Source: Fragum whitleyi
Taxonomy: Eukaryota > Mollusca > Bivalvia > Cardiida > Cardiidae
Assembly (NCBI GenBank): GCA_948146395.1
Contig: OX411559.1
Location: 25,250,010-25,314,009 of the forward strand
Direction of reading: 5' to 3'
DNA: 64,000 nucleotides
The notes under the pieces were generated by a model. That model ran no database searches. It was given only the letters and a program-made list of their open reading frames with translations, and was not told where the DNA came from. Each line of letters begins with the position of its first letter. The first letter of the stretch is position 1. A program made the translations under genes and the position numbers. Positions 55,269 through 64,000 of this stretch are shown here, in pieces.

Positions 55269-55498
55269 CTGTAAAGTAGTTTGAAACTGCCATTGATCGC
55301 GTTTTCCAAAAGGTGCATAATGATCGTAGAAATATAAATGCGCAGAGTGACACTCCCACTTGACCAGCTGTTTACAACCAGTGGAGATGTCAACAATCTT
55401 CTTCGCAAACTCCAATCCAACGTCATAGATAAACTTTACGTTGTAGGAGCGACAAACTTCAAAGCCAATGACGACTGTTCTTGCTTCATAATTGTGAT
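55269..55498 (-). CDS. Exon of a contactin-associated/neurexin-IV-type fibrinogen-like domain (central segment)
   Basis: 230-nt minus-strand exon between cattaag|at and ctttacag|gtaatt, phase 1 in and phase 0 out. It encodes HNYEARTVVIGFEVCRSYNV, KFIYDVGLEFAKKIVDISTG, CKQLVKWECHSAHLYFYDHY, APFGKRDQWQFQTTLQ. The 'Y......A..IVDIS..C.Q...WEC..A.L' layout matches the part of the fibrinogen-like domain that follows the YCD motif in contactin-associated proteins (there '..S..QL.A.I..SEHC.Q...Y.C'). The N-terminal 'C...IDPDG..CD' exon should be upstream (coordinates above 55.5 kb) but was not found in the window. Confidence 0.68.
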
Positions 55499-55901
55499 CT
55501 TAATGAAAAATATGTTTAAGGTATAGATGCAAAAGTTTCTATAATAACGACAGATTAAATACTCGATATTCCCATCTCCAAGCCTGTGCAATTATGAAAA
55601 ACTTAAACCTGCTTTCGTTCATTCTAGCCTATCTAAGCAGAGGCTAATACGTGAGGTCTACATGAACGCATCTTGTCGAACCAAGGGTTACGAACGTTTT
55701 ACTTATCGAGAAGATCTTATCGATTCGATACCCCTTGACTCGTGAAGATGACATGAACGTTGCATAGCAATAATTAGCGCCAATTTCTGGGTATACGTTT
55801 GTTCATGTCCCAAATCAATTTTGACAGCTGATTAGTTTTGGTTCTGGCATTCCCTATTTAAACCATTTATATTGTCCTTGACCTGCTTTATAAAATCTTT
55901 A
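55499..55901 (-). other. Intron sequence upstream of the minus-strand exon
   Basis: No exon or shared repeat recognised. Confidence 0.3.
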
Positions 55902-56307
55902 TAAAATGACCAACGTCGCCGGAGTGAAATAATCCCGTTGAATATTTTTGATATTACACGGGTGTTATTACACTAGTTGAATAACTATGCAAATGAGCCC
56001 AGAGCGAATAGCAACGATATTTTGTAACCGCGAAAATGACGTCATAATGCATAAATTGTGACGTCAGGTTTAAAAAAGTTTCGCGGAAAAATGAAATGAT
56101 GAATTTCAAGAATTTTGAGGATTATTCGCTAAATTTCGGGTCATATTATAAATAGAATATAAAATTTGTGCTCATAAAATACAGAATTTATTAAACTCGT
56201 CATCTTAAACAGATAAAAACTCGGCTCAGCCTCGTTTTTATCTGTTTATTGTTGACTCGTTTAATAAATTCGGTATTCCATGACCACTCATTCAATATCC
56301 TCTATTT
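55902..56307 (+). mobile_element. Palindromic element family FB-B, copy 3
   Basis: Same order as 37503-37921, including TGACGTCA at 56037-56044, 'actcggctcagcctcgtttttatctg' and 'tatttattgactcg'-type right arm. Confidence 0.8.
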
Positions 56308-56354
56308 ATTTCAAAAAATGAAAGCAAATATAATATTTCTTCTGGTTTCCTTAG

Positions 56355-56414
56355 GAAAACTCCAGTGGAGCGAAACTTGACCCTCCTGGGCCTCAAGTAT
56401 TTCTTGTTAAATGA
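56355..56414 (+). CDS. Possible short terminal exon, unknown
   Basis: A strong acceptor (tttcttctggtttccttag|ga) is followed by 19 codons and TGA: ENSSGAKLDPPGPQVFLVK. The end faintly resembles that of the candidate at 41096-41226 (…FDPPKSVFVNIF). At this length an open frame proves nothing; only the acceptor and the peptide composition support it. It lies between FB-B (ends about 56307) and FB-D (starts about 56425). Confidence 0.25.
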   Translation, partial: ENSSGAKLDPPGPQVFLVK

Positions 56415-56424
56415 ATGGAGTGGT

Positions 56425-56692
56425 CGTTTGGAATCTATGGATGGAGCGCTGAGAGAGCAAAATGGTTTTGATCGGAATAATTGTCAATTTCGTGATGTTT
56501 CTAACTGTAGCAACGATAAACAGTTGAAAAATATAGTGAAATTGACAGGGCGATTGATTTTGGAATGAAATTGAATGAGTTTGTGGAGCAAGTTTTGAAT
56601 GAATTTAAAGGGAGGTAAACCAATATGGCTAATTTTGTTCAAGATGAACAAAATTAACTACAGTTATTACCTCCCTTTTAATAAATTAAACA
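56425..56692 (+). mobile_element. Foldback family FB-D, left-half copy
   Basis: 'gatggagcgctgagagag', 'aattgtcaatttcgtgatgtttctaac', 'gtgaaattgacagggcgattg', 'gggaggtaaaccaatatggctaattttgttc' and the inverted 'gaacaaaattaac...ttacctccctttta'. Confidence 0.65.
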
Positions 56693-57159
56693 GAGTTTTA
56701 TGTTTGTGTGTCTTCATGGTGTTTCATTTAAACGCAGATTTGAAGAGCTTAAATTACTTCTTTCATTTCTTTATTATATTTTATACCGCAACAATAAATG
56801 TCAGCTGAATTAAATTATTAAGGTGAAAGACAAAATATATTTAAGCAACGGAAGTGTACACAGAGAAAAATAGACAACGTTGATGAAGAAATGGGTATAC
56901 AAAAGAAGTAATGTTCTTACTTGATTAAGTTTAAACATTTTATTTCAACTGATTTTACCAGTATACATGGAGTCATTCAACTTTAAATTACTTAAAGTTT
57001 GGTTGAAGAGAGTAGTGTACGTAGAGAATATGAAAACGGAAATTAATTGACTTGTAATGTAAGCATCGCATTATATCTCGTAATATGAATTATCTCATCA
57101 AATACATTATATTGATAATGTTTGCTTTTACATAATATCCCTCAGTAAAGTAAATATAT
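56693..57159. other. Non-coding, no feature recognised
   Basis: AT-rich, only chance frames. Confidence 0.3.
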
Positions 57160-57573
57160 AGAGGATAATCGTTTGTTTCAGTGTAAGATCGATTTATATT
57201 TCATTGAGTGGACAACAAAAGCTATATTTTCAAGAGTGGCAGAGCCACGAGTGAAAATATAGCTTTTGATGTTCACGAAATGAAATATTAATCGATCTTA
57301 CACGAAAAACAAACGATTATTCTATTTCTTTAATGCAAAAATGAGACAAAATGTGAAATTTCTAGGACATATTTTCGTAAAGCGCGTCATTTTGCGCGTG
57401 ATTGCTATGCAACGTTGATTGTGACGTCACTTATTTCGCCCCGCATAGATGACGTCAGATAGGATGAAATGCACAAAAGCAGATTTTTGATAATTTCACT
57501 GTTTTTGCGGTGAGATAATCAGGTGATAATCTACCGTTATTTCTCGATAAACCTTCGAAAAACATTAAAGAAA
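57160..57573 (+). mobile_element. Palindromic element family FB-C, copy 3
   Basis: 'agaggataatcgtttgtttcagtgtaagatcgattta' to 'ctcgataaaccttcgaaaaac', same order as the copies at 42840 and 58722, loop 'gagtggcagagccacgagtg' intact. Confidence 0.85.
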
Positions 57574-58050
57574 TGACGGCGAGCATGTGCCAGACATATA
57601 AGTGTGCATAGAGAAGCACTTATTTTTAGTTTAAAGTTTGGAAACAAAATGTTTCAATTTTGGAATGAGATATACACATTTTCTTATATTGATCAGACAT
57701 ATTGATGAACCGTCTGCTCAAATTTATTCAACAAGCTTTTCCATCGTCTATTGATAAAAGGTTTTGATTAATCATGAAAATCGTGTACGCATAGATATGA
57801 ACTAATGCTGTTAAAGCAGTGTCTTATTTAAAAGCATTGTCATAGATCTATTGCTTTCATTTTTTCCTTCTTAGTTTGAGGGCATGCCATAGCTGATACC
57901 GAATTATCAAAATATCAATGACGTCGAAAGAAAAAACATTCTCTACAAAATCTCGCGCCAGAGTTTCGTTTGAGAGTTAGATTCACGTGAAAGACAAAAT
58001 GAACTATATACTTATGATTTAATTTAATAAATACGTTTTCGTCATTGTAG
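57574..58050. other. Non-coding, no feature recognised
   Basis: No exon or repeat recognised apart from the acceptor-like end at 58050. Confidence 0.3.
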
Positions 58051-58243
58051 GGATAAGTTTATGACCTACAATTGCTTTCAGTTCATGGAAAATAACGTTT
58101 CAATAAAAGCAACCGAGAGGACACTGGATCTTCATATTTACAATCCTCTAGCTTTAAGGAATGATGAAAATGCTCGACTTTATTATAGAGATACCCATCT
58201 ACTTTCTGCTTGTATTACTCAATACAAAGAGGATATTGGATAA
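58051..58243 (+). CDS. Possible exon, unknown, ending inside a repeat fragment
   Basis: After a possible acceptor (cgtcattgtag|g) the plus strand is open in phase 2 for 63 codons: DKFMTYNCFQFMENNVSIKA, TERTLDLHIYNPLALRNDEN, ARLYYRDTHLLSACITQYKE, then DIG and TAA. The composition is protein-like but no domain is recognised. The last codons and the stop lie in an FB-B fragment (gaggatattggataagtggtcatgg), so either the exon really ends upstream or the repeat supplies the stop. Confidence 0.3.
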
Positions 58244-58302
58244 GTGGTCATGGAATACCGAAATTATTAAACGAGTAATCTAAAAACAGATAAAAACTAT
58301 GC
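58231..58302 (+). mobile_element. Family FB-B, right-end fragment
   Basis: 'gaggatattggataagtggtcatggaataccgaaattattaaacgag' is the inverted form of the FB-B right end (aataaattcggtattccatgaccactcattcaatatcctc, 56269-56307). Confidence 0.65.
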
Positions 58303-58325
58303 TAGTTTTACATATAGTGCCAACC

Positions 58326-58345
58326 CCCCCCCCCCCCCCCCCCCC
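58326..58345 (+). repeat. Poly-C tract, about 20 bp
   Basis: Homopolymer; length is likely to be unreliable. Confidence 0.95.
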
Positions 58346-58721
58346 GTCCCCTAGACGACATTATTGAAATTCGTATCATTTTTTTGTTCTGTCCATTAGT
58401 TTGCTCAATTCAAAACGAAAGCGGCGGGTCGAGCGTAGGTGTGAGGTTACATATGCACAAGGACTGTTGGCTTTGAAATTTTTTCTTTGATAAACTACAT
58501 TATTTTTCAAATAAATTTCCCATTGATTATGCTATTACTTTCCGATATGTTTAAGAACTACATATATATTCTTTCTTTATATGGTTAAAAAAAAAGCCGC
58601 ATACATTCCATAAAACGAGAAAGCTTTACCCCTACTTATTGAATCCTATTTCTAATCAAACTATTAGATTTTATAGAAACTGTGTTTATTTGAAAAAAAA
58701 TCACCTTTTTTATCAAAAGAC

Positions 58722-59145
58722 ATAGAGGATAATCGTTTGTTTAAGTGTAAGATCGATTTATATTTCATTAAGTGAAAAACAAAAGCTATATTTTCACGAG
58801 TGGCAGAGCCACGAGTGAAAATATAGCTTTTGTTTTTCACAAAATGAAATATTAATCGATCTTGCTCGATAAACAAACGATTATTCTATTCCTTTAATGC
58901 AAAAATGAGACAAAATGTACATTTTCTAGGACATATTTTCGTAAAGCGCGTCATTTTGCGCGTGATTGCTATGCAGCGTTTATTGTGACGTCACTTATTT
59001 CGCCCCGCATAGATGACGTCAGATAGGATGAAATGCACAAAAGCAGGGTATAAGTTTTTGATAATTTCACTGCTTTTGCGGTGAGTTTATCGAGTGATAA
59101 TCTACCGTTATTTCTCGATAAACCACCGAAAAGTATTAAAGAATA
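58722..59145 (+). mobile_element. Palindromic element family FB-C, copy 4
   Basis: Same landmarks as copy 2 and 3, including 'gtgacgtcacttatttcgccccgcatagatgacgtcag'. Slight change in the left arm (gtttaagtgtaagatcg). Confidence 0.85.
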
Positions 59146-60059
59146 AGATGTAATAAGGAACTCGAGAGTCATTGTACAGATATTCTACTTTTATGTTTGA
59201 AACATAGTCATTTTTAGTCTTAAGGACCTATTTCGGCCAAGCGAATCCAATCATGATTGTTCGTGATCTATAACTAGACAAGTATACATCTAAAAGATCA
59301 TAAAAAATACGTTATCTACTGATAGAAATGTTTGTTTTTCGAAGAATCTAAATGCCTTTTAAAAAAAAAAAAATGTCAAAAAAAGAGAAAATATCATACT
59401 TACTTTTCTTCTACAATTTTACGAGACCATCTTAGAGAACACTTTCACATATTGTCATAAAAATTCTTACTTAATCCAGTATTATTACTACTTTGCGCAG
59501 GTACTTTGTAAGGTACGTAATTGCACGATTCTAGAGAATTAACGGGCAAAGTAGGAATTCCAATTTTGTCGGGGGACGATTACGGTATTGAGCCCATTCT
59601 TTGTGCCGAAAAAAAAAATATATATATATATATATATAAATAACTAAACCAATAATTTCAACAATATATATATATATATATATAAGAAAAAATATTTGTT
59701 GTTTAAAATAGAAGAGTCGAGTTGTTTTTCGTAATCGAATTGTTGTTCACTATTTTCGACGCCATTTTGGAACCAAAGTAACACCTACCAGACCAAGGAT
59801 CAGAAACCTTGAGGTAGAAGGATTAAAATGACATCACCAGTTTCCAAACCGTGGTCGTTCTGATAGAAACACGGTTAACTCGGGTCGAAACCGAGTCCCA
59901 TATGAACTAACTCATAGACGCATGCTAAAAATAGATCGTCTATCAACCGACTTATTATTTAAAACATGCGGAAACCTATTTTTTCCTTCAGCGTGAACAA
60001 CGCTCAATATATATTTTTCAATGCTTATTATAATGAGCTATTGTTTTGTGAACATGAAC
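59146..60059. other. Non-coding with (TA)n runs
   Basis: (TA)n at 59620-59637 and 59664-59683 around 'aataactaaaccaataatttcaac', the same flank as the large microsatellite at 18138. No exon recognised. Confidence 0.4.
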
Positions 60060-60124
60060 GACTTCAATAGTGTTTTTATTTTCACAAAGGATCCGTTTTT
60101 TGCTAATTGTCAACTACTTCAACT

Positions 60125-60640
60125 TTGGCGTTATCTCCCTTTATAGTTTCCAATATGGCGGACAAAAACATGGCAGAAGGTCTGGGGGAACTAATTCATT
60201 TTCCGTAGGCCATTTAAAAAAATATATAACATTTCCGGTCATAGCTCAGCTCAATCCAAGAGTATGCGAAAGTGATCAAACTTGCCTTAAATTGAGGCCC
60301 GTTCATTTGCGCATGAAATGAAATGAAAATTAGTATGGCATAATCCATTTTCTCTACGACTATTTGGGCTTTTTTTTAGATGACCCTTACCGAAAAGCTG
60401 CTTTTATCGGCCCCTCTAACAAATATACCCATGTTTGAAAATAGCTATTGGACCTGGAAAATAGTTAAAAGTCTAAAAGTTTCCGATTGTATTACAACAA
60501 CACATTAAAATCGGTGAAAAATATTCGAACAATTTTGAATTTCAATAATATTATTGACCAATCAGAGATCACCTTGAACATATGGTTAAATGGATCGGAG
60601 TTTCCTCAAGATTCTTGACAGATCGCCGGAAATTGAATTA
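60125..60640 (+). repeat. Dispersed repeat R7, copy 2
   Basis: Order of blocks as in 29113-29700: 'aattcattttccgtaggc', 'catagctcag', 'ccaagagtatgcga', 'aattgaggcc', 'tctacgac', 'cggcccctc', 'gaccaatcagagatcacctt'. Confidence 0.65.
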
Positions 60641-60667
60641 GTTCCCCTAGACTGTTTGGTACGAATT

Positions 60668-60960
60668 TTGTCAGCCCGATTAGCTCAGTCGATAGAGCAC
60701 CAGGCTTTAAAACAATTGAAGATCGATCGCGTGGGTTCGATTCCCGGTCTGACACACTTACAAACAAATTGTTGTTTTTTTTCGGATAAGCCGTTAAACC
60801 GAGGTCCCGTGTGGCAATGCACCGAACACTCTTAAGAACCATGGCGGACCGTAGCAGCAGTTTCGACATGTATACTTGCACTATTCCCCGTAACAACTAA
60901 CCGTCTTCTGGGGGCGTCGCTCATACGGACATGTGCTACTGTAGCGGTGATAAATAAACG
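60668..60960 (+). mobile_element. tRNA-derived SINE, family 3
   Basis: A tRNA-like head (A box 'tagctcagtcgatagagc', B box 'gggttcgattccc') at 60673-60757 is followed by 'cggataagccgttaaaccgaggtcccgtgtgg' and 'gcaatgcaccgaacactcttaag'. The anticodon arm does not fold and the region between the boxes is too long for a mature tRNA, so this is a SINE or tRNA-like relic and not a functional tRNA gene. Confidence 0.65.
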
Positions 60961-61341
60961 GGAATAAAAAAGGTACGGATTTTTTCTGTCTGGTAAGTAT
61001 GGATTTGAGCATTCGAGGCATATAGTCGGCCAGCAGCTCTAAATTTCACAAGGATTACGATCCCCTGGGGATGTGAAGACCGTGATTGTCTCTCGATTTA
61101 GTTTCGTTAAGCTTGTTACGAGAAATATTTTTGAGAATATTTACAACCTTTTTACCCGGCCGTTTGGCTCATGTTATTTGGTTGCAAGTGCACAGTGCTC
61201 AAAGGTAAAAATAAATTATTTGATTCAATACTCAATTCCAAAAAAGTGTGCACGTTTAAGATTCGAATATCTCAGAACTTACACCATGTACCATCACACA
61301 TTTTTGCATTACGAACCTCGACACTATTGGCCATCCATAGT
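60961..61341. other. Non-coding, no feature recognised
   Basis: Open frames at 61073-61345 and 61171-61410 have no domain and run into the MITE. Confidence 0.3.
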
Positions 61342-61570
61342 TTAACACTTTCCTGTTTTACAAAATTTTGCACCTGTGCAAATTCAAAGGTTTTGCAGAC
61401 GAAAATTTAAAGTGGGTTTAATTTGAAAATTAACCATTATGTAGGGTAGAAAATAGTGAGGAAAAAGAAGAAATTGCTTTTTAGAAGCAATTTCTTCTTT
61501 TTTCACAATGTTTTCTCAATCATAAAATCACAGGCACGTAAAACGCAGGAATTAAACAGCAAAGGGTTAA
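61342..61570. mobile_element. MITE-like element with TTAACCCTTTCC ends, second copy
   Basis: Reverse orientation of 4269-4496: 'ttaacactttcctgtttta' at the left, 'gcaaagggttaa' at the right, the inner hairpin 'gaagaaattgcttt...aagcaatttcttc' and 'ttgcagacgaaaatttaaagtgg'. Confidence 0.7.
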
Positions 61571-62299
61571 GAAACAAAGCATTTGACACTAATCGATATG
61601 CGGGTATATAAGGACCATTCATTTTGTAGAATTTGATCATTTATCCTACTGTTGGTGAATGATTTTTCCGGAATCGCATTTAATTCAACTCTTGCGCCCT
61701 GGCTTGCAATAAATATACATCTGAACGATACTTTTACATGATGCAACAACGTAGTTTGACTTACAAATTTCGTAATTTGGCAAAAAAAACGTCACAAAAT
61801 AAAATAAGCATTCATGTTCAAATAAAAATCTTATGTATCCGCTTGTGTGTCCGCCTTTAAGTATCAAAAAATTCAGAACGCCATTGAACTGTTTGATCTG
61901 ACGTTACTCGCCCGTCAACTTAGAGATTTCTATCGTTTACGCAGATGTAACGTCTGGAAAAACTCAGGGCTCTGTTTGGAAATGGTAGGGAGTCCCGTGT
62001 CAAACTCGGAAATGCCCTAAAAGCAAAATTCAATTACAACTAATTAGTTGTCCACAACAAGTTGAGGTAAAAAATAATCCGGCGTAAAGATGGTGTGATA
62101 TGCGTTATCAAATTGTTTTTAAATTTGGCTAATTTGTTCGGTATTTTAAAGGAGTTTTTTAGCATGTCTTTAAGACAGTGATACCCATTCAATTAAATAT
62201 GAAATATACATGTTTTGAGTTAGTTGTATTTTTTCCACTGTAGAATAGTGGCATATTTAGGATTATTTCCCATTTTGAGAATCGTCATGAAATTTTGAT
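61571..62299. other. Non-coding, no feature recognised
   Basis: Chance frames only. Confidence 0.3.
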
Positions 62300-63480
62300 T
62301 GGCAACATAATATAGGATTGGCAGGACGGGTCTTATTTTGACTCCGAAATATTTGAACATCTTCTTTTCCGTTACCTATGTGCAGATTTTGACCAAACTT
62401 TGCATAAAGTTCCTTCTTTGAAGACCCTTCATAAGTTTGTTCTTGTTAATGTGATTGAACCTTACCTATGGGCGCCGTAGGACGGGGGTAATTTTGACCC
62501 TTATATCTTTTAACACAATCTTCTCACAAACCAAATCGGTAGAATGTTCCTTGTTAAAGAAATCCTTAAACATATCTCGTAATTAACGAAAAGGCGGATT
62601 TCAACATAACTTGGTAGGAATACTGCTCAGGTGACCCTTCTCTTAAACTGTTCCAATCGGGAACCCTCGGCGATTCTACGGAATAGACCTCGGGAATAAT
62701 ACGGGCGCTGCCATGAAAGCGCGTCATTTCGCACGCGGTTTTACATGACGTCACAAACATCAACGATTCCGCTAAGGATGACGTTGCATAAAATAAAATC
62801 AACGAAAGAATAAAAGTGGGCATATTATAACTTGATAACAAAACGCAGTGTTTGACTGCGTTTTGTTTTCAAATTATAATATACCCAAAAGTTCTCCATA
62901 GACGATCGGAAAGAATTTTAAAAAATGGGATTTTCTTCAAGCGTACTAAATAACCGAAGTACCACCTGAAGCCGAATTACCTAAAAAATGACCCAAAATT
63001 ACTACACTTACGTCCGAGTTACTTTCCAGTTTACGGAAAAGTCCGAGCGATGTTCCGAATGAAACTGTTCGTGACATTTTGATTGAAGGTCTTCTTTCAG
63101 TAACCGATGAGCAGATCCAACCAAATTTGATAGAAACGTTCCTTGGGTGACCCTTTATTAATTTTTGATTGACCGTCAAATATTTGTAGGGTACGGTAGG
63201 GATAGTTTTACCCCTTCTTTTTTTTATCGAAAATTCCTTCTACTTCAACTTTATAATTGAGTTGAGCGATTCCGATTCACACCCTGTTGGCCATGTAAAC
63301 TGGTGAATCCGACAACATAGGGCTAATGTTAGAGCAATAATTTTAATTGTGTGAAAGCTCTTGGACTCATGGTTTAGGAGATTATGGCAATTGTTGACGG
63401 ATGGACGGACAGCCAGACGAACGCCGGACAGTGATCGATCGCAAAAGCTCACCTTGAGCACCTCGTTCTAATGTGAGCTT
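62300..63480 (+). repeat. Diverged tandem repeats of the 'ccttgggtgaccctttat' type
   Basis: 'gtgcagattttgaccaaactttgcataaagttccttc' (62380) and 'gagcagatccaaccaaatttgatagaaacgttccttgggtgaccctttat' (63112) resemble units of the array at 4735-5860. The right end has 'gttgacggatggacggaca'. R8 copy 2 (62648-62850) is embedded. Confidence 0.5.
62648..62850 (+). repeat. Dispersed repeat R8, copy 2
   Basis: 'cgggaaccctcggcgattctacggaatagacctcg', 'gggcgctgccatgaaagcgcgtc', 'catgacgtcacaaac' and 'gggcatattataacttgataacaaaacgca', then an inverted 'tgcgttttgttttcaaattataatataccc'. Related to 43420-43600. Confidence 0.6.
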
Positions 63481-63599
63481 TAAATATCACTATACACGCC
63501 ATATAGCTCTAAGCAATCAAATTTAATTTCAACTCCGTAAGGTTATCAGATATAGAATAGAAGCGACCTGTTTTCATTTATAGGATGAAGGAAGCATTT

Positions 63600-63702
63600 G
63601 TTGATTTCATTGAGGTATGAAACTAAAAACCTAATTACATTGGATTTATACATGATTGTAATTAGGTTTTTAGTTACATTCCTCCTTGATATCAATAAAT
63701 AC
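63600..63702. mobile_element. Foldback hairpin element
   Basis: 'aactaaaaacctaattaca' at 63620 pairs perfectly with 'tgtaattaggtttttagtt' at 63656 around an 18-nt loop; weaker pairing extends outward (tgatttcattgaggtatg / acattcctccttgatatca). Confidence 0.75.
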
Positions 63703-63924
63703 CTATTTTATCTCTTATAATTGAAAATCATTAAGCAAAAAATGAAAACTATTTTTTTCAAAACAGAAGCAAATTTCTAATCGGACTACTTTGTGAGGAA
63801 GCTTGCAAAATAGCTGGATACTTAGAATTGTTTTCATTTGGAAATACATGTAAAACCAACTTTTCTGCCAATCAGAATGCACGAAGCTTAGTTTATACTA
63901 ATTTATTTTAGTTCGATTGCGACG

Positions 63925-64000
63925 ATTATAGAATCGCTCTCGAACGCTCAATCCTGATGTTTTCACGTCCCCGAGAGAGAGGCAGTGGTTTAAACCCACT
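63925..64000 (-). mobile_element. SINE family 2, partial minus-strand copy cut by window edge
   Basis: Read on minus: 'agtgggtttaaaccactgcctctctctcgggg' corresponds to 'gtgggtagcagtggttagaacccattgcctctctctc' of the copy at 19962-20262. Confidence 0.5.

Noticed and set aside
60673..60760. Functional tRNA-Lys-like gene
   Set aside because: The spacing between A and B boxes and the unpaired anticodon region do not form a tRNA; it continues into SINE-like sequence.
62566..62841. Minus-strand frame that looks like a signal peptide followed by cysteines (MPTFILSLILFYATSSLAES...)
   Set aside because: It lies in dispersed repeat R8, shared with 43420-43600, and in the diverged tandem-repeat zone; no splice context or domain.

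Overview
The window reads as nuclear DNA of an invertebrate metazoan, most likely a bivalve mollusc (inference). It is AT-rich, has short exons with GT-AG borders separated by kilobases of intron, and is crowded with short repeats. Several repeats look like ones typical of bivalve genomes: the '...GGAATGATCCTTGGGTGACC...' tandem family, (GGAC/GACA)n tails next to ATGCCCCC termini, and tRNA-derived SINEs ending in a TTGAAAGCGGTGTTAAAC-like tail. There is no operon, no bacterial-style gene and no CRISPR array. Almost every long open frame is a chance or repeat-derived frame; the real coding signal is in short exons, found by combining reading frame, splice sites and intron phase.

Plus strand, 1-33.8 kb: a mosaic secreted-protein gene. 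A first exon (1007-1325) carries a probable signal peptide and a PAN/Apple-type domain. A 147-nt exon (16096-16242) resembles the N-terminal part of a fibrinogen-like domain. A second PAN-like exon lies at 26170-26439. Three exons (28729-28788, 30235-30346, 33645-33825) together encode one group-A-like SRCR domain with six cysteines and then a stop codon overlapped by AATAAA. All internal junctions are phase 1 except the last, which is phase 2 on both sides. Membership of all six exons in one transcript is inferred from order, strand and phase; the three SRCR exons join without doubt.

Minus strand: (i) a compact two-exon candidate gene at 9121-9837 (70 codons, phase 0 junction) with a CCAAT/GC-box/CRE-bearing upstream region at 9940-10080; (ii) a second fibrinogen-like gene of contactin-associated-protein/neurexin-IV type, exons at 55498-55269 and 51832-51668. 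Weaker exon candidates lie at 12903-12800 (-), 41096-41226 (+), 56355-56414 (+) and 58051-58243 (+).

The rest is mostly mobile DNA: three SINE families, several palindromic or foldback/MITE-like families (called FB-A to FB-D here, with 4-9 copies each), a TA-flanked pogo-like element (34046-35178), a GC-rich MITE-like element (39660-40031), a Penelope-like remnant (18375-18710), fragments of a LINE (35.8-38.3 kb and a second copy at 44.2-48.3 kb split by a 2.84-kb insertion with TTATA flanks), several ~110-170-bp tandem arrays, and microsatellites. A ~1-kb segment is present twice with no difference seen by eye (22395-23413 and 23889-24907), which is either a very recent duplication or an assembly artefact. 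Repeat ends often lie within 10-80 bp of exon borders, so the recognised exons sit in mobile DNA with very little unique flank.
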